From: Grammothele lineata
Taxonomy: Eukaryota > Basidiomycota > Agaricomycetes > Polyporales > Polyporaceae
Reading direction: 5' to 3'
DNA: 64,000 nt
Assembly: GCA_002150815.3 (NCBI GenBank)
Contig: NDFF03000173.1
Coordinates: 21,977 to 85,976 of the forward strand
Below are positions 63,916 through 64,000 of the stretch, in pieces; the stretch's first letter is position 1, and every line of letters starts with the position of its first letter. The position numbers were made by a program, and so were the translations under genes. Under the pieces are notes generated by a model that was given only the letters and a program-made list of their open reading frames with translations, ran no database searches and was not told the DNA's origin.

Positions 63916-64000
63916 CTAGAAGAGCGTCTGAAGATGTTTTGTCTTTGTGGCTAGTCAGCACTCAAAGATTTGCTGGTGCCTCCACAAACCCCTCACCTTC

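Noticed and set aside
1..64000. CRISPR arrays, bacterial operons, phage or viral genes
   Set aside because: No regularly spaced repeats or such genes seen. Introns and gene families show fungal nuclear DNA.

Overview
The window is nuclear DNA of a filamentous basidiomycete, most likely an Agaricomycete and perhaps a polypore. The evidence is many 50-75 base introns with GTRNGT donors and CTRAY-like branch sites, GC-rich coding regions, and family content typical of mushrooms: DUF6534 membrane proteins, HET-domain proteins, F-box/LRR proteins, SNG1-type proteins, DUF4246 proteins and small cysteine-rich secreted proteins. There are no operons. Placement in a genus is not possible from the sequence alone.

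Layout. 1-605: 3' end of an SNG1/DUF3533 membrane protein. 1.6-10.0 kb: tandem pair of intron-dense MFS transporters of the allantoate-permease type, with a decayed RecQ-like helicase fragment between them. 10.1-10.9 kb: a small HNH/zinc-ribbon protein on the minus strand. 13.0-19.5 kb: array of four small secreted cysteine-rich proteins that share TATA box, leader motif and a 5'UTR intron. 19.9 kb: tRNA-Glu(CTC). 20.1-24.7 kb: a WDR48/Bun107 homologue, a WD40 partner of a deubiquitinase. 25.3-36.3 kb: three paralogous homeodomain-like genes (+) mixed with an intact F-box gene and two F-box relics (all -), plus a HET-domain gene carrying one in-frame TAG. 37.7-39.8 kb: DUF6534 membrane protein. 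40.8-43.1 kb: unrecognised membrane/coiled-coil protein. 44.2-60.1 kb: four DUF4246 paralogues, two on each strand, flanking a Nug1/Grn1-type nucleolar GTPase and a cytochrome P450. 63.4-64.0 kb: 3' end of a GNL1-like GTPase gene, diverged in its switch motif.

Main biological points. (1) The homeodomain-like genes share a three-part architecture, each has an overlapping upstream ORF, and each has a CRE-like TGACGTCA site (palindromic in two) 130-210 bases upstream of the start; with the convergent F-box genes they look like a locally amplified regulatory module. (2) The cysteine-rich array encodes tandem C-C-CC-C-C cassettes resembling two cystine knots in one secreted protein; one copy has lost a splice donor and one has only eight cysteines. 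(3) The DUF4246 array has conserved promoter blocks in three copies, and its fourth copy has lost residues of a putative metal/2-oxoglutarate site. (4) Splicing is unusual in places: a 7-base micro-exon in one transporter that is apparently lost in its tandem paralogue, a GC-AG intron, and paired in-frame donors.

All functional statements come from reading motifs and comparing copies inside the window. Exon borders were placed by eye on splice consensus, frame and paralogue agreement.
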